DNA of 64,000 bases from an uncultured Polaribacter sp. (GTDB lineage: Bacteria > Bacteroidota > Bacteroidia > Flavobacteriales > Flavobacteriaceae). Positions 1 through 8,615 of this stretch are shown here, in pieces. Position 1 is the first letter of the stretch. Each line of letters opens with the position of its first letter. The notes beneath the pieces are model-generated. The model worked only from the letters and a program-made list of their open reading frames with translations. It ran no database searches and was not told the origin of the DNA. Location of the stretch: the NCBI GenBank assembly GCA_943846595.1, contig OX044355.1, positions 186,001 to 250,000 of the forward strand. The letters are read 5' to 3'. Made by a program: the position numbers and the translations under genes.

Positions 1-1318
1 AATCCCATTTTAAATCGTCCATAATTTTACGTGCAACTTCTGGCAATCCATCTTTTTTTACCAATGGAAGAATCGCTGCTTTATAAGGTGCTAAGATTGC
101 GGGTAATTTTAAAACTGTACGTGAAGTACCATTTTCTATAGCTTCTTCTTGTAATGAATTTGAAAAAACGGCTAAGAACATTCGATCTAAACCAATAGAA
201 GTTTCTACTACATAAGGAGTGTAACTTTTATTGTCTTCGTGATCAAAGTATTGCAATTTTTTTCCAGAAAATTCTTCATGTGCTTTTAAATCAAAATCAG
301 TCCGAGAATGAATTCCTTCTAATTCTTTAAAACCAAATGGGAATTTAAACTCAATATCTGCTGCTGCATCTGCATAATGTGCTAATTTATCATGGTCATG
401 AAAACGATAGTTCTCTGCACCCATTCCTAGAGAGAGGTGCCATTTTAATCGGGTTGCTTTCCATTGATCATACCATTCTTTTTGGGTCCCTGGTTTTACA
501 AAAAATTGCATTTCCATTTGTTCAAACTCACGCATTCTAAAAATAAATTGTCGTGCAACGATTTCATTTCTAAAGGCTTTTCCAGTTTGTGCAATTCCAA
601 ACGGAATTTTCATTCTACCTGTTTTTTGAACATTGAGAAAATTCACAAAAATACCTTGTGCGGTTTCTGGACGCAAATACAAATCCATAGCGGTTTCAGC
701 AGAAGCACCTAACTTGGTACCAAACATTAAATTGAACTGTTTTACCTCTGTCCAATTTCTGGATCCTGTTAATGGGTCTGCAATTTCTAATTCTTCAATT
801 AATGCTTTTACATCCGGTAAATCTTCTTTTTCTAAGGAAGCACCCATTCTAGAAAGAATAGTGTTTATTTTTTCTTGATAGCCAACAACGCGCCCGTTGG
901 TTGCTAAAAATTCTTCTTTGTTAAAAGCTTCTCCAAAACGTTTAGCCGCTTTGTCTACTTCTTTGTTGATTTTTGCTTCAATTTTCGCACAGTAATCTTC
1001 TATTAAAACATCGGCTCTGTAGCGTTTTTTTGAATCTTTGTTGTCGATTAATGGATCATTAAAAGCATCTACGTGACCCGAAGCTTTCCAGGTTGTAGGA
1101 TGCATTAAAATGGAGGCATCGATCCCAACAATATTTTCGTGCATTTGCACCATTGCTTTCCACCAATAATCTCTAATATTCTTCTTTAACTCAACACCAT
1201 TTTGAGCATAATCGTACACTGCACTTAATCCGTCATAAATTTCACTTGATTGAAATACATAACCATATTCTTTTGCGTGCGATAGTACTTTTTTAAATTG
1301 ATCTTCTTGATTTGCCAT
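1..1318 (-). CDS. glyS: Glycine--tRNA ligase (partial, 3' end outside window)
   Basis: Charges tRNA-Gly with glycine in the cytoplasm; class II, single-chain alpha2-type enzyme. The reverse-strand frame is open from an ATG at 1318 (MANQEDQFKKVLSHAKEYGY) to the window edge, giving 439 codons of a protein usually a little over 500 residues, so the last part of the anticodon-binding domain is missing. The N-terminal motif reads YDYAQNGVELKKNI, the form I associate with Bacteroidetes GlyRS rather than the YDYGPLG of other bacteria. The visible end (DGLPEVARKIMDDLKWD) belongs to the anticodon-binding domain. A TTG-N19-TATATTTG promoter lies just upstream, so the leader is very short. Confidence 0.95.
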   Translation of the reverse strand, partial: MANQEDQFKKVLSHAKEYGYVFQSSEIYDGLSAVYDYAQNGVELKKNIRDYWWKAMVQMHENIVGIDASILMHPTTWKASGHVDAFNDPLIDNKDSKKRYRADVLIEDYCAKIEAKINKEVDKAAKRFGEAFNKEEFLATNGRVVGYQEKINTILSRMGASLEKEDLPDVKALIEELEIADPLTGSRNWTEVKQFNLMFGTKLGASAETAMDLYLRPETAQGIFVNFLNVQKTGRMKIPFGIAQTGKAFRNEIVARQFIFRMREFEQMEMQFFVKPGTQKEWYDQWKATRLKWHLSLGMGAENYRFHDHDKLAHYADAAADIEFKFPFGFKELEGIHSRTDFDLKAHEEFSGKKLQYFDHEDNKSYTPYVVETSIGLDRMFLAVFSNSLQEEAIENGTSRTVLKLPAILAPYKAAILPLVKKDGLPEVARKIMDDLKWD

Positions 1319-1326
1319 AATTAGGG

Positions 1327-1356
1327 CAAATATAAACGAATCTAAAAAGTTATCAA
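1327..1356 (-). promoter_or_regulatory. Bacteroidetes-type promoter of glyS
   Basis: On the minus strand TTG (1356-1354) is followed after 19 nt by TATATTTG (1334-1327), matching the -33 TTG / -7 TAnnTTTG pattern of Bacteroidetes. The glyS ATG is at 1318, so the transcript leader would be only a few bases or absent. Confidence 0.6.
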
Positions 1357-1362
1357 GAAAAA

Positions 1363-1926
1363 TCAGCCTACTTTCTTACATAAATAAATGAAAGCTGGAG
1401 GGAAATTTAAAAATTCAAATTTTAAAGAAATCGCATTTCTAAAAAATAGTTTAAGTTTCTTACGATTGGACAAACTATATTGATATTGCGTGAAGGTTCC
1501 ATTGGATCTCAAAACTTGATAAGATTGGGTTAAAATCACATCCGTAATCTTTTCAGGAAGCATCGACAAGGGCAGACTAGAAATGATATAATTCACTTCA
1601 GAAACGCCTAACTTGTGCAGCTCTTCTTCAAGGTTTTCTGCAGAGGATTTTAAAACAATCAGCTGCGAATGCTTAATTTCAGTTAAAGTTTTGTAAAAAT
1701 TCTCATTAATTTCAAAACAGATTAATAGTGCTGTTGGATTTAGTTTTCTTAAAATAAATTTTGTGATGGCGCCGTTTCCAGGGCCGAATTCTACAATAAC
1801 ATCTGCCGAAGCAAAATGAATATTTCGCAACATTTTTTTTGCTAAAAAAGAAGAACTGGGCATTACTGTTCCAGAAGTTTTTAATGTTCTTATGGCTTCT
1901 TTAAAAAACTTTATTTTATCTGTCAA
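1363..1926 (-). CDS. Class I SAM-dependent methyltransferase (PmtA/KsgA-like)
   Basis: A 187-residue Rossmann methyltransferase. The SAM-binding motif I is VEFGPGNGAIT (about residues 45-55), preceded by a helical N-terminus with SGTVMPSSSFLAKKM, as in phospholipid N-methyltransferases (COG3963) and rRNA adenine dimethylases. The segment YIISSLPLSMLPE sits where those families have their catalytic N/S-L-P motif. The likely substrate is a membrane aminophospholipid such as phosphatidylethanolamine, but the sequence alone cannot exclude another target. It is divergent from comF, with only 45 bases between the two starts, and sits 44 bases upstream of glyS. I saw no clear -7 box for it. Confidence 0.75.
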   Translation of the reverse strand: MTDKIKFFKEAIRTLKTSGTVMPSSSFLAKKMLRNIHFASADVIVEFGPGNGAITKFILRKLNPTALLICFEINENFYKTLTEIKHSQLIVLKSSAENLEEELHKLGVSEVNYIISSLPLSMLPEKITDVILTQSYQVLRSNGTFTQYQYSLSNRKKLKLFFRNAISLKFEFLNFPPAFIYLCKKVG

Positions 1927-1971
1927 ATGATTTAATTTTTAACTTTTTTATATCTTGGATAAAAAAGCTCA

Positions 1972-2665
1972 GTGAAAATACAAATTATAGAAGACCTACT
2001 CCAAATTTTTTATCCAAAATTATGTTTAATTTGCGAGTATCAACTTTTTGAAAATGAGGTTTTTGCTTGCACAATTTGCCGGCATGATTTGCCCGTATTA
2101 TTTTTCAAAGATGCTACTAATAACGAAATTTCGAGAAAATTTTATGGCAGAATCCCTTTAGAAGAAACAAATACCTTATTGTCTTTCAGCAAAGAAGGAA
2201 AAACAAAAAAACTGATTCATGAATTAAAATATAATGGGAATGAAAATATCGGAACTTTTCTAGGGAATTTGGATTGGCGAACTTCTCATAGAAAACAAAC
2301 AATTTACCGAAGTCGATTTTATTGTACCTGTTCCATTACATCCTAAAAAATTAAAGAAAAGAGGATACAATCAACTAACAAAGTTTGGAGAGCGCGTAAG
2401 TTTTTACTTGAATAAACCGATAAAACAAAATATTCTTTTAAAAATAGATGCAACAAAAACACAGACTTTCAAACAAAGTTTTGAAAGGTTTGATAACAAT
2501 GAATTGAAATTCGCTCTACAAGACGCTTCTATTTTGGCGAACAAACACATTCTATTGATAGACGATGTACTTACAACTGGAGCCACTTTAGAGGCTTGTA
2601 GTAAGGAATTACTAAAGAGTCCCAACATTAAAATAAGTATTTTAACAATGTCATTTACAAGATAA
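1972..2665 (+). pseudogene. comF: comF-like phosphoribosyltransferase, frameshifted
   Basis: ComF-type amidophosphoribosyltransferase, a family linked to DNA uptake and single-strand DNA handling in transformable bacteria. The first frame starts at GTG 1972 and holds a four-cysteine zinc finger (C18, C21, C33, C36). It leaves the family alignment near 2268-2270. From there the next frame continues perfectly: NWIGELLIENKQ, then IVPVPLHPKKLKKRGYNQ, then the PRPP motif IDDVLTTGATLEAC near 2557-2595, ending at 2665. One extra T in the run at 2268-2270 explains the break; without it the protein would be about 230 residues. Either a true frameshift mutation or a base-calling error in an A/T run. 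The Ig-like lipoprotein gene follows 55 bases later. Confidence 0.8.
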
Positions 2666-2720
2666 TTTTAACATTAAAAACTGAAAAATAAATTGTTTAT
2701 TTGTAATAAAATTATACCTC

Positions 2721-4328
2721 TTGAAAAACACGCTTAAAGTTTTATTTTTCACAGTCATTTCACTCGTTTTAGCAAACTGTGCAAGAACAAGTAGGCCCGA
2801 TGGTGGTCCAAGAGATGAGGCTGCACCATTAATGGTGACCGCTACTCCGCCCTACGAAAACATAAATTTTGAGGCTTCAAAAATTAAATTATCATTCAAC
2901 GAGTTTATAAAACTAAAAAACCTGAATAAGCAATTGGTGATTTCTCCACCAATGAAATACCCACCATTAATTACTCCACAGGGGTTTGCTAGTAAATATT
3001 TGGAAATAGAAATTGTCGACACCTTGATTAAGAATACCACTTATATTTTCAATTTCGGAAACGCCATAGAAGATAATAACGAAAGTAATCCTTTAGAACG
3101 TTTTAAATATGTTTTCTCAACAGGTAATTATATTGATTCTCTTAAATCTAAAGGAACTGTAAAAGATGTTTTAGTCAACAAACCCAACAGAGATTTTAAT
3201 GTTTTGCTCTATAAAATAGACAGTGCTTTTACAGACTCTTTAGTCTATCGAGAAAAACCGAATTATGTAACAACAACGACAGATTCTATTCACTTTAATT
3301 TCTCGAACTTAAAAAATGGAAACTATTTAATGGTTGCCTTACAAGAAACAACTAACGATTACCTATTTGATCCCAAAACAGATCAAATTGGTTTTTATAC
3401 CGATACCATTCAGTTGCCTAGAGACAGTATTCTTCAAAATGATATTGTCGTTTTTAAAGAAACACAACCTTTTAAATTTGGAAGAGCAAAAGAACTTAAA
3501 AAGGGACAATTAATTTTTCCTTTTTATGGGAAAAAAGAAGACCTAAAAGTGACATTGCTTTCAGATACACCACAAGATTTTAAAAGCATTGCAAAATTTG
3601 AACAAGAAAAAGATACTTTAAACTACTGGTTTACTCCTTTTGAGGCAGATTCATTAAACTTTATCATCTCAAATGCAACATTAAAAGATACTGTAACCGT
3701 AAAGCTTCGTAAAAAGAAATTAGATAGCTTAAGCATTACTGGGACTTCAGGGATCATTCATTTCAGAGACACCTTCTTCATACGCACAAACAACCCTGTT
3801 ATAGACATAGATACTACAAAAATAGCAATTATGAACAAGGATTCGCTAGCGGTAGGCTTTAAGAGTATTATTGATGAAAGAGAAAATAAACTAGCGATTG
3901 TTTTTGAAAAAGACCCAGTGCAACTGTATCGAATTTCTATTTTACCAGAAGCCATATCAGACATTTATGCGTTTAAAAATGACTCGCTAGCCTATCAGGT
4001 ACGAACACAAGAAATTGAAGACTATGGTCGAATAACCTTAAAAGTAGAAAATCCGGCTTCAAAAAATTACATTATCGAGTTGTTAGATTCAAAGTTAGAA
4101 TTAGTGCAACGAAACTTCGTACAAAAAACAACTACGATTGTCTATGATTTATTAATCCCAAAAGCATATACAGTAAGAGCTATTGAAGACTGGAATCAAA
4201 ACAATGTTTGGGATACCGGAAACTACTTGGAAAAAAGACTCCCAGAAAAAATTATCTATTTTAAGGATGAAGATTTAAGTGTAAGACCCAACTATTATCT
4301 AAATCCAGTATTTAAAGTAAACCAATAA
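2721..4328 (+). CDS. Ig-like domain lipoprotein (Big_5/SbsA-like)
   Basis: A 535-residue predicted outer-membrane or periplasmic lipoprotein. The signal peptide ends in a lipobox with the acyl-accepting Cys at residue 20 (LANC). Next come the GGPRD motif and an Ig-like fold (about residues 32-115) of the SbsA/Big_5 kind (PPYENINFEASKIKLSFNEF). The remainder is beta-rich, with a conserved C-terminal segment (AIEDWNQNNVWDTGNYLEK). Such proteins are common in Bacteroidetes; their function is not defined. The start is TTG at 2721, supported by the signal peptide beginning there. A hairpin after the stop probably ends transcription. Confidence 0.8.
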   Translation: MKNTLKVLFFTVISLVLANCARTSRPDGGPRDEAAPLMVTATPPYENINFEASKIKLSFNEFIKLKNLNKQLVISPPMKYPPLITPQGFASKYLEIEIVDTLIKNTTYIFNFGNAIEDNNESNPLERFKYVFSTGNYIDSLKSKGTVKDVLVNKPNRDFNVLLYKIDSAFTDSLVYREKPNYVTTTTDSIHFNFSNLKNGNYLMVALQETTNDYLFDPKTDQIGFYTDTIQLPRDSILQNDIVVFKETQPFKFGRAKELKKGQLIFPFYGKKEDLKVTLLSDTPQDFKSIAKFEQEKDTLNYWFTPFEADSLNFIISNATLKDTVTVKLRKKKLDSLSITGTSGIIHFRDTFFIRTNNPVIDIDTTKIAIMNKDSLAVGFKSIIDERENKLAIVFEKDPVQLYRISILPEAISDIYAFKNDSLAYQVRTQEIEDYGRITLKVENPASKNYIIELLDSKLELVQRNFVQKTTTIVYDLLIPKAYTVRAIEDWNQNNVWDTGNYLEKRLPEKIIYFKDEDLSVRPNYYLNPVFKVNQ

Positions 4329-4330
4329 AT

Positions 4331-4355
4331 AAAGCAGGCAAAATATGCCTTCTTT
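4331..4355. terminator. Hairpin between convergent genes
   Basis: AAAGCAGGCA (4331-4340) pairs with TGCCTTCTTT (4346-4355) with one mismatch around a 5-base loop. It lies three bases after the stop of the Ig-like lipoprotein and before the convergent dinB-like gene, so it may act in both directions. Confidence 0.5.
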
Positions 4356-4407
4356 GTGTTAGTGGTCCTGATGCCACTTGCAAATTTTTATAAATTAAGA
4401 ACAATAA

Positions 4408-4863
4408 TTACACAAATCTCTTAATCGATCTAATGATTCCATAATGGACGCCTTCGTGGAAATTATTAAATATCAATGCTGTTTCAAAAGAATTCAAAAC
4501 AAAACCGGTACTGGTTGGATATTCATGAAAATCGACAAAAATACCAGCTTCAAAATCTTCTTCTAAAGTATCTGGCAAGCCCACTAACAATTCTTTTACC
4601 TCTTCAAATGCTTCTTCAGAAAACGTTTTTGTTGGGAGTGTTCCTTTGGTATGGGCCTCAATTAAATCATCCGGGCACAAGCAATTTAAACCCGATAATT
4701 TGTAATGCAACAATTGTTGTGTCACCACTAAATGTGCAACATTCCATGCAATATTGTTTTTAAACCCTACTGGAATGGTATGGATTTGCGCTAATGTTAA
4801 TCCGTCTAATTCTTTTAAAACTAATGCTCGTGATTTTCTTAAAACATCGAATTGTATTTTCAT
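4408..4863 (-). CDS. DinB family protein
   Basis: A 151-residue four-helix-bundle protein of the DinB/DUF664 superfamily. Members usually bind a divalent metal through three histidines; here H44 (NVAHLV) and H136/H140 in FHEGVHYG near the C-terminus fit that triad. Some relatives are thiol-dependent transferases and others are damage-inducible proteins of unknown activity, so the substrate cannot be named. The start codon lies close to, and divergent from, the arsC-like gene, whose promoter overlaps this gene's 5' end. Confidence 0.75.
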   Translation of the reverse strand: MKIQFDVLRKSRALVLKELDGLTLAQIHTIPVGFKNNIAWNVAHLVVTQQLLHYKLSGLNCLCPDDLIEAHTKGTLPTKTFSEEAFEEVKELLVGLPDTLEEDFEAGIFVDFHEYPTSTGFVLNSFETALIFNNFHEGVHYGIIRSIKRFV

Positions 4864-4880
4864 TTTTATGTTTAATTTTG
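4852..4880 (+). promoter_or_regulatory. Promoter of the arsC-like gene
   Basis: TTG (4852-4854), an 18-nt spacer and TAATTTTG (4873-4880). It overlaps the first codons of the divergent dinB-like gene, and the arsC-like ATG is at 4907. Confidence 0.6.
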
Positions 4881-4906
4881 AAATGTAAATATAATACTAT
4901 AAATGA

Positions 4907-5254
4907 ATGAGGAAAGCCTATTTTTTACAAACTTGTGATACGTGTAGAAGAATTTTAAAAGAAGTAAATACCCCCAATTTTGAACACCAAGAAATAAAAT
5001 CGAATCCGATAAATGTCTCGCAATTAGAGGAAATGCACCAACTCTCTGGAAGTTATGAAGCATTATTTAACAAACGTGCAAAATTATACAAGTCCTTAGA
5101 TTTGAAAAATAAAAGACTTTCTGAAGCTGATTATCGAAAATTCATTCTGGAGGAATACACTTTTTTAAAACGCCCTGTATTTATGGTCGAAGACACTATT
5201 TTTATTGGAAATAGCAAAAATGTTATTGCAGCACTCAAAGCAAAAATCAATTAG
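4907..5254 (+). CDS. ArsC/Spx-family thioredoxin-fold protein
   Basis: A 115-residue protein of the arsenate reductase/Spx family with a thioredoxin-like fold. It carries a C10-D-T-C13 redox pair near the N-terminus (FLQTCDTCRRIL) and the family's later segments NKRAKLYKSLDLKNK and FLKRPVFMVED. With a CxxC instead of a single catalytic Cys it resembles Spx/MgsR- or YffB-like proteins more than true ArsC. Flavobacteria have no clear Spx regulon, so I keep the call at family level. ATG 4907 is used because the overlapping ATG at 4903 is in another frame. Its last 8 bases overlap the end of the convergent DUF3089 gene. Confidence 0.8.
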   Translation: MRKAYFLQTCDTCRRILKEVNTPNFEHQEIKSNPINVSQLEEMHQLSGSYEALFNKRAKLYKSLDLKNKRLSEADYRKFILEEYTFLKRPVFMVEDTIFIGNSKNVIAALKAKIN

Positions 5255-6251
5255 AATTTTCTAAAAAGGTTTGAGTTCTTAAAACTGCATTATCTCTTAT
5301 ATCTTGCCAAAAAAGATTGAGATCTCCTACATGATAGTTTTTCATAAAAGACATGAAAAAGCGCATTGGAAATTTAGGGTTTGTAGACCAGATGAGCCCA
5401 TCTGTTACTTCAATTTTTAATGCTTTTTTATAGATTTTTTTATTGGAATACAGAAAGCCTTTATGTTGGTTCAATTCTGTTGTTTTTTCGGCATTCCAGG
5501 TGATCGGATTTGTAGTTACACTTCCAATATAAATATTTTTCCCTTTCGGGTAATGACCTCTTTTAAAAGTATTCCACCCCACAAGACCACCAACTTCATT
5601 GGGCACTGTCATCGGTTGAATCGACCGAAATAAGTCTGGTTTTAAAACAGTACCTACTATATAGGCAGCAATCAGTTGTTTTTGCAATGGTTTATTATCA
5701 AAAAAATCGCGCAATAAAAACTTGGTGTGTGTTGAACCTTGACTGTGACTTGCTATAATGATTGGCCGACCATTATTGTATTTTTTTAAATAGGTTTCAA
5801 AAGCTCTTTTCACATCTGAATAGGCTAATAACAATGCTTTTTCTCCACCACTGTCTAGCATTTGATAAGATCGTATGTGTGCTTGTCTATAGAAGGGCAC
5901 ATATAATTTACCTGCAGTTGTAAAAGCGGATGCTTGAAAGAGTACGGCTTTATGAACAACCTTATTTTGTTGAATGATATCTTCAATGGGCACATTCCAA
6001 CGAACATCTTCTTTTTCGGTATTTAAAGTTGGGTACACATAAAATACATCGGCTTGTAAAGTATCTCTTTCTTGAGATGAAAAGGCGGCTAATTCTTTTG
6101 TATAAGTGGACGGTAAAACTGCCCAATTTTTTTCTTCATTGTAATTGGGCGCTAAGGGAATTTCTTCCGCAACAAATTTCTGGGTTTTGTAGGCGGATTT
6201 ACAACTCATCAAAAAACATACTGCTACTATTGAGAAAATAACTTTCTTCAT
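5247..6251 (-). CDS. DUF3089 alpha/beta-hydrolase-like lipoprotein
   Basis: A 334-residue predicted lipoprotein with its acyl-accepting Cys at residue 17 (LMSC). It has the alpha/beta-hydrolase layout of DUF3089 proteins: early DVFYVYPTLN strand, then the nucleophile elbow ASHSQGS with Ser170, then a long C-terminal region with NPKFPMRFFMSFMKNYHVGD. It probably acts as an esterase or lipase-like enzyme on the outside of a membrane, but no substrate is known. It is convergent with the arsC-like gene and lies 16 bases downstream of the glycosyltransferase gene on the same strand, suggesting co-transcription. Confidence 0.8.
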   Translation of the reverse strand: MKKVIFSIVAVCFLMSCKSAYKTQKFVAEEIPLAPNYNEEKNWAVLPSTYTKELAAFSSQERDTLQADVFYVYPTLNTEKEDVRWNVPIEDIIQQNKVVHKAVLFQASAFTTAGKLYVPFYRQAHIRSYQMLDSGGEKALLLAYSDVKRAFETYLKKYNNGRPIIIASHSQGSTHTKFLLRDFFDNKPLQKQLIAAYIVGTVLKPDLFRSIQPMTVPNEVGGLVGWNTFKRGHYPKGKNIYIGSVTTNPITWNAEKTTELNQHKGFLYSNKKIYKKALKIEVTDGLIWSTNPKFPMRFFMSFMKNYHVGDLNLFWQDIRDNAVLRTQTFLENSN

Positions 6252-6267
6252 TTTTTATCTTTTAAAA

Positions 6268-7011
6268 TTATTTCCAATAGTCTGCAACCCAAGGCGCTGC
6301 TCTTACATAGCGATACCATTTTCCTCTTCCGCCTTCAACGGCTTTATGTGGATTTATTTCTCCATGAAAAATAATTATTTTAGCTCCTTTTGGTATGGTT
6401 GGTTTTTTCCAAAAAGCCAATGGGAACCTTGAAACACAATCATACTTAAAACTTGGGCACCAGGCTTTGTCCCAATATTGAAGATTATCGTTGTCATTAA
6501 TGGCATGGGTAAGATATTCTTGCTCGTTTCTATGTAGCTTTCTTATTTCATCAAAATTAGATAAGAAATCATCAAAAACATAGCCATGTTTTCCGATTTC
6601 AAATCGATATACTGAGGAATTCCCCGTAATTCTCCAGCTTCTCCATCCATGATCTTTAATAATTCGAAAAGAACCGTCAACTTCAAAGAAACAATCGATA
6701 TTGTCTACAATAACAATGTCCAAGTCTAAAAACAAGGCTGTTCCTTTTAAACCATATAATTCTTTCTTGAGGGTAGTCAACTTCTTCCACATTCGTTCTG
6801 GAATATCAGTTCGAATCCCCATTTCAGGAATGTCATAACAGGCAACAGCTTCGTTAATACCTGTTGGGTCGTCTGTAAAACAAACCATTTTAAAATTGCT
6901 AGTTAAGTGCTGCTGAACCATTGAAAACAATCGATTTACATATTCCGCTCCGTAGAGCGTTCCCCACTTCATGCAAAAGATATATTTGGTGGGTATTTCT
7001 TTCTGTGCCAT
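6268..7011 (-). CDS. Glycosyltransferase with a DLD motif
   Basis: A cytoplasmic GT-A-like protein. Evidence is the N-terminal strand (KYIFCMKWGTLYG), the cFTDDPTGI segment and a FLDLDIVIVDN metal/nucleotide-binding motif (D96-x-D98), then a C-terminal FHGEINPHKAVEGG segment, as in family-8-like and capsular glycosyltransferases. The sugar and acceptor are unknown. I prefer ATG 7011 (MAQKEIP; 247 aa), just before the conserved region. An upstream ATG at 7032 would add seven residues and overlap the stop of the preceding gene by 8 bases, so translational coupling is possible. A DUF3089 lipoprotein gene follows. Confidence 0.75.
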   Translation of the reverse strand: MAQKEIPTKYIFCMKWGTLYGAEYVNRLFSMVQQHLTSNFKMVCFTDDPTGINEAVACYDIPEMGIRTDIPERMWKKLTTLKKELYGLKGTALFLDLDIVIVDNIDCFFEVDGSFRIIKDHGWRSWRITGNSSVYRFEIGKHGYVFDDFLSNFDEIRKLHRNEQEYLTHAINDNDNLQYWDKAWCPSFKYDCVSRFPLAFWKKPTIPKGAKIIIFHGEINPHKAVEGGRGKWYRYVRAAPWVADYWK

Positions 7012-7024
7012 TGTCAATGATTTC

Positions 7025-7864
7025 TTAAACAAATTTTCTTTGAATGATTTCCATGAAACGAGTTTCCAATTCTTCTTGCTCGCCCCATTTGTAATCTGGT
7101 TTCACCATTTTATTGATAAATTTAATGGCTTCCTTTTCTGTTTTAAAAGAGTTTAATTGTGAAACCACTCTGTTAAAATCTTCTTGACTCCCATCAAATA
7201 AATTTTTAACAAATGCAATTCGGTCATTTAAACCGATTTGAATATTATTCGTGAGTGTGTCATTTAAGGAAACTGGCTGAGCCATTTCAAATAAATTTGC
7301 CATCACATCAACAGGAATTGTGTCTTTTAATTCTTCTTCTAGTGTATGGATTTTTATTTGTTCAAAGTCTGCTGCTTCCTCTTGTGGTGTTTCTTCTAAC
7401 ACTTCTGAAGAGAATAAGGTTTCTTCCAATGCGTCTAAAGGTTGGTCTGAAACTATATTTTCTTCCGCTTCTATCGATAAATTATCATCAATTTCTCCTG
7501 TATCTAACTCTTGCCCTTTGTCCAATACTTCTGGTTCTACTTCAGCTTCGATGGGTGCTTCTTTTAGAGTTTCTTTTGGAGTTTCTTTTGGAGTTTCTTG
7601 CTCTTCAACAACTTTTACGGTGGCTTCAATAACTGTTTGTAATTCTTTGTTTTCAAAAGCCTTTTCTACCGAAGCAATTAATTCTTCTTTGGTTTCTTTT
7701 AAATTTGGCGTTGTATTTATGTAGGTTTCAACAAAAGCCAACATAGATAATTTACTCGAAATGATTTTTGCCTTTTCTTCTAAAGCAAAGACATCATCTC
7801 TGTTTTTCATCTGCAAAATGCTATGCGCTAAACTCATTAAATCGGCTTCTAATTTTTTGTGCAT
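7025..7864 (-). CDS. Conserved acidic protein of unknown function
   Basis: A 279-residue soluble protein that I do not recognise by name. Three parts are visible. A helical N-terminus covers about residues 1-75. A very acidic, low-complexity linker (about 80-185) contains the short repeat TPKETPKETLKE and many Glu residues. A C-terminal domain (about 190-279) includes NIQIGLNDRIAFVKNLFDGS and KFINKMVKPDYKW. The C-terminal domain looks conserved and could be a protein-interaction module. There is no signal peptide or membrane segment. It is the first gene of a minus-strand unit with the glycosyltransferase and the DUF3089 lipoprotein, and is divergent from tdk. Confidence 0.65.
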   Translation of the reverse strand: MHKKLEADLMSLAHSILQMKNRDDVFALEEKAKIISSKLSMLAFVETYINTTPNLKETKEELIASVEKAFENKELQTVIEATVKVVEEQETPKETPKETLKEAPIEAEVEPEVLDKGQELDTGEIDDNLSIEAEENIVSDQPLDALEETLFSSEVLEETPQEEAADFEQIKIHTLEEELKDTIPVDVMANLFEMAQPVSLNDTLTNNIQIGLNDRIAFVKNLFDGSQEDFNRVVSQLNSFKTEKEAIKFINKMVKPDYKWGEQEELETRFMEIIQRKFV

Positions 7865-7904
7865 AAGTTGTGTCTTGAATTTATTTTTTACTTATAAATA
7901 TTCT

Positions 7905-7912
7905 TAAATTTG
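7905..7912 (+). promoter_or_regulatory. -7 box upstream of tdk
   Basis: TAAATTTG, an exact TAnnTTTG match, 53 bases before the tdk start. No TTG is present at the proper distance, so support is moderate. Confidence 0.4.
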
Positions 7913-7965
7913 TTATTTGTAAAAATAATGCAAAATTTAAAAAAACGAATGCCTAAAGCTACAAA

Positions 7966-8613
7966 ATGTTTCTCGAAAATACAGTAAATCATACAGAACA
8001 ATTTGGCTGGATCGAAGTAATTTGTGGTTCTATGTTTTCTGGCAAAACCGAAGAATTAATCCGACGGTTGAAGCGAGCACAGTTTGCAAAACAACGAATT
8101 GAAATATTTAAACCTGCTCTAGACACTCGTTACGACGAGGAAGAAGTTGTTTCTCATAATGACAGTCGAATTCGTTCAACACCTGTTCCAATTGCGTCAA
8201 ACATTCGATTGCTAGCAAATGATGTAGATGTGGTTGGGATTGATGAAGCACAGTTTTTTGACAATGAAATTGTTGCTGTTTGTAACGACCTAGCAAATCG
8301 TGGAATTCGCGTTATTGTAGCTGGATTAGACATGGACTTCAAAGGAAATCCTTTTGGACCTATGCCCGCCTTAATGGCTACGGCTGAATATGTTACAAAA
8401 GTACATGCAGTATGCACCCATACCGGGAATTTAGCGCATTATAGTTTTAGAAAAGCTAAGAATGAGGATATCGTAATGCTGGGTGAAACACAAGAATATG
8501 AACCATTAAGTAGAGCAGCCTATTATAAAGCTCTCCAAAAACAACAAGAGGCAACTAATTCTTCAAAAGACGCTGCGCCGCTTCCTGAAGATACGCAAAC
8601 AAACGCCGATTAA
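7966..8613 (+). CDS. tdk: Thymidine kinase (type II)
   Basis: Phosphorylates thymidine with ATP in the salvage pathway to dTMP. The 215-residue protein has the Walker A motif GSMFSGKT (21-28), the Walker B/catalytic segment GIDEAQFF with Glu94, and the lasso-region substrate motifs. Type II enzymes usually carry a four-Cys zinc site. Here the first pair is reduced to C150-T-H-T and the rest is not visible, so this copy probably lacks structural zinc. The C-terminal tail is polar and variable. It leads a tight plus-strand group with alr (2 bases apart) and the sterol desaturase. Confidence 0.93.
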   Translation: MFLENTVNHTEQFGWIEVICGSMFSGKTEELIRRLKRAQFAKQRIEIFKPALDTRYDEEEVVSHNDSRIRSTPVPIASNIRLLANDVDVVGIDEAQFFDNEIVAVCNDLANRGIRVIVAGLDMDFKGNPFGPMPALMATAEYVTKVHAVCTHTGNLAHYSFRKAKNEDIVMLGETQEYEPLSRAAYYKALQKQQEATNSSKDAAPLPEDTQTNAD

Positions 8614-8615
8614 AG

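Noticed and set aside
464-878. Two overlapping plus-strand open frames
   Set aside because: They lie antisense to the well-conserved glyS coding sequence and have no family resemblance.
7255-7724. Plus-strand frames of 125 and 134 codons
   Set aside because: Leu- and Ser-rich shadows opposite the Glu-rich linker of the acidic protein; repeats in that linker keep the antisense frames open.
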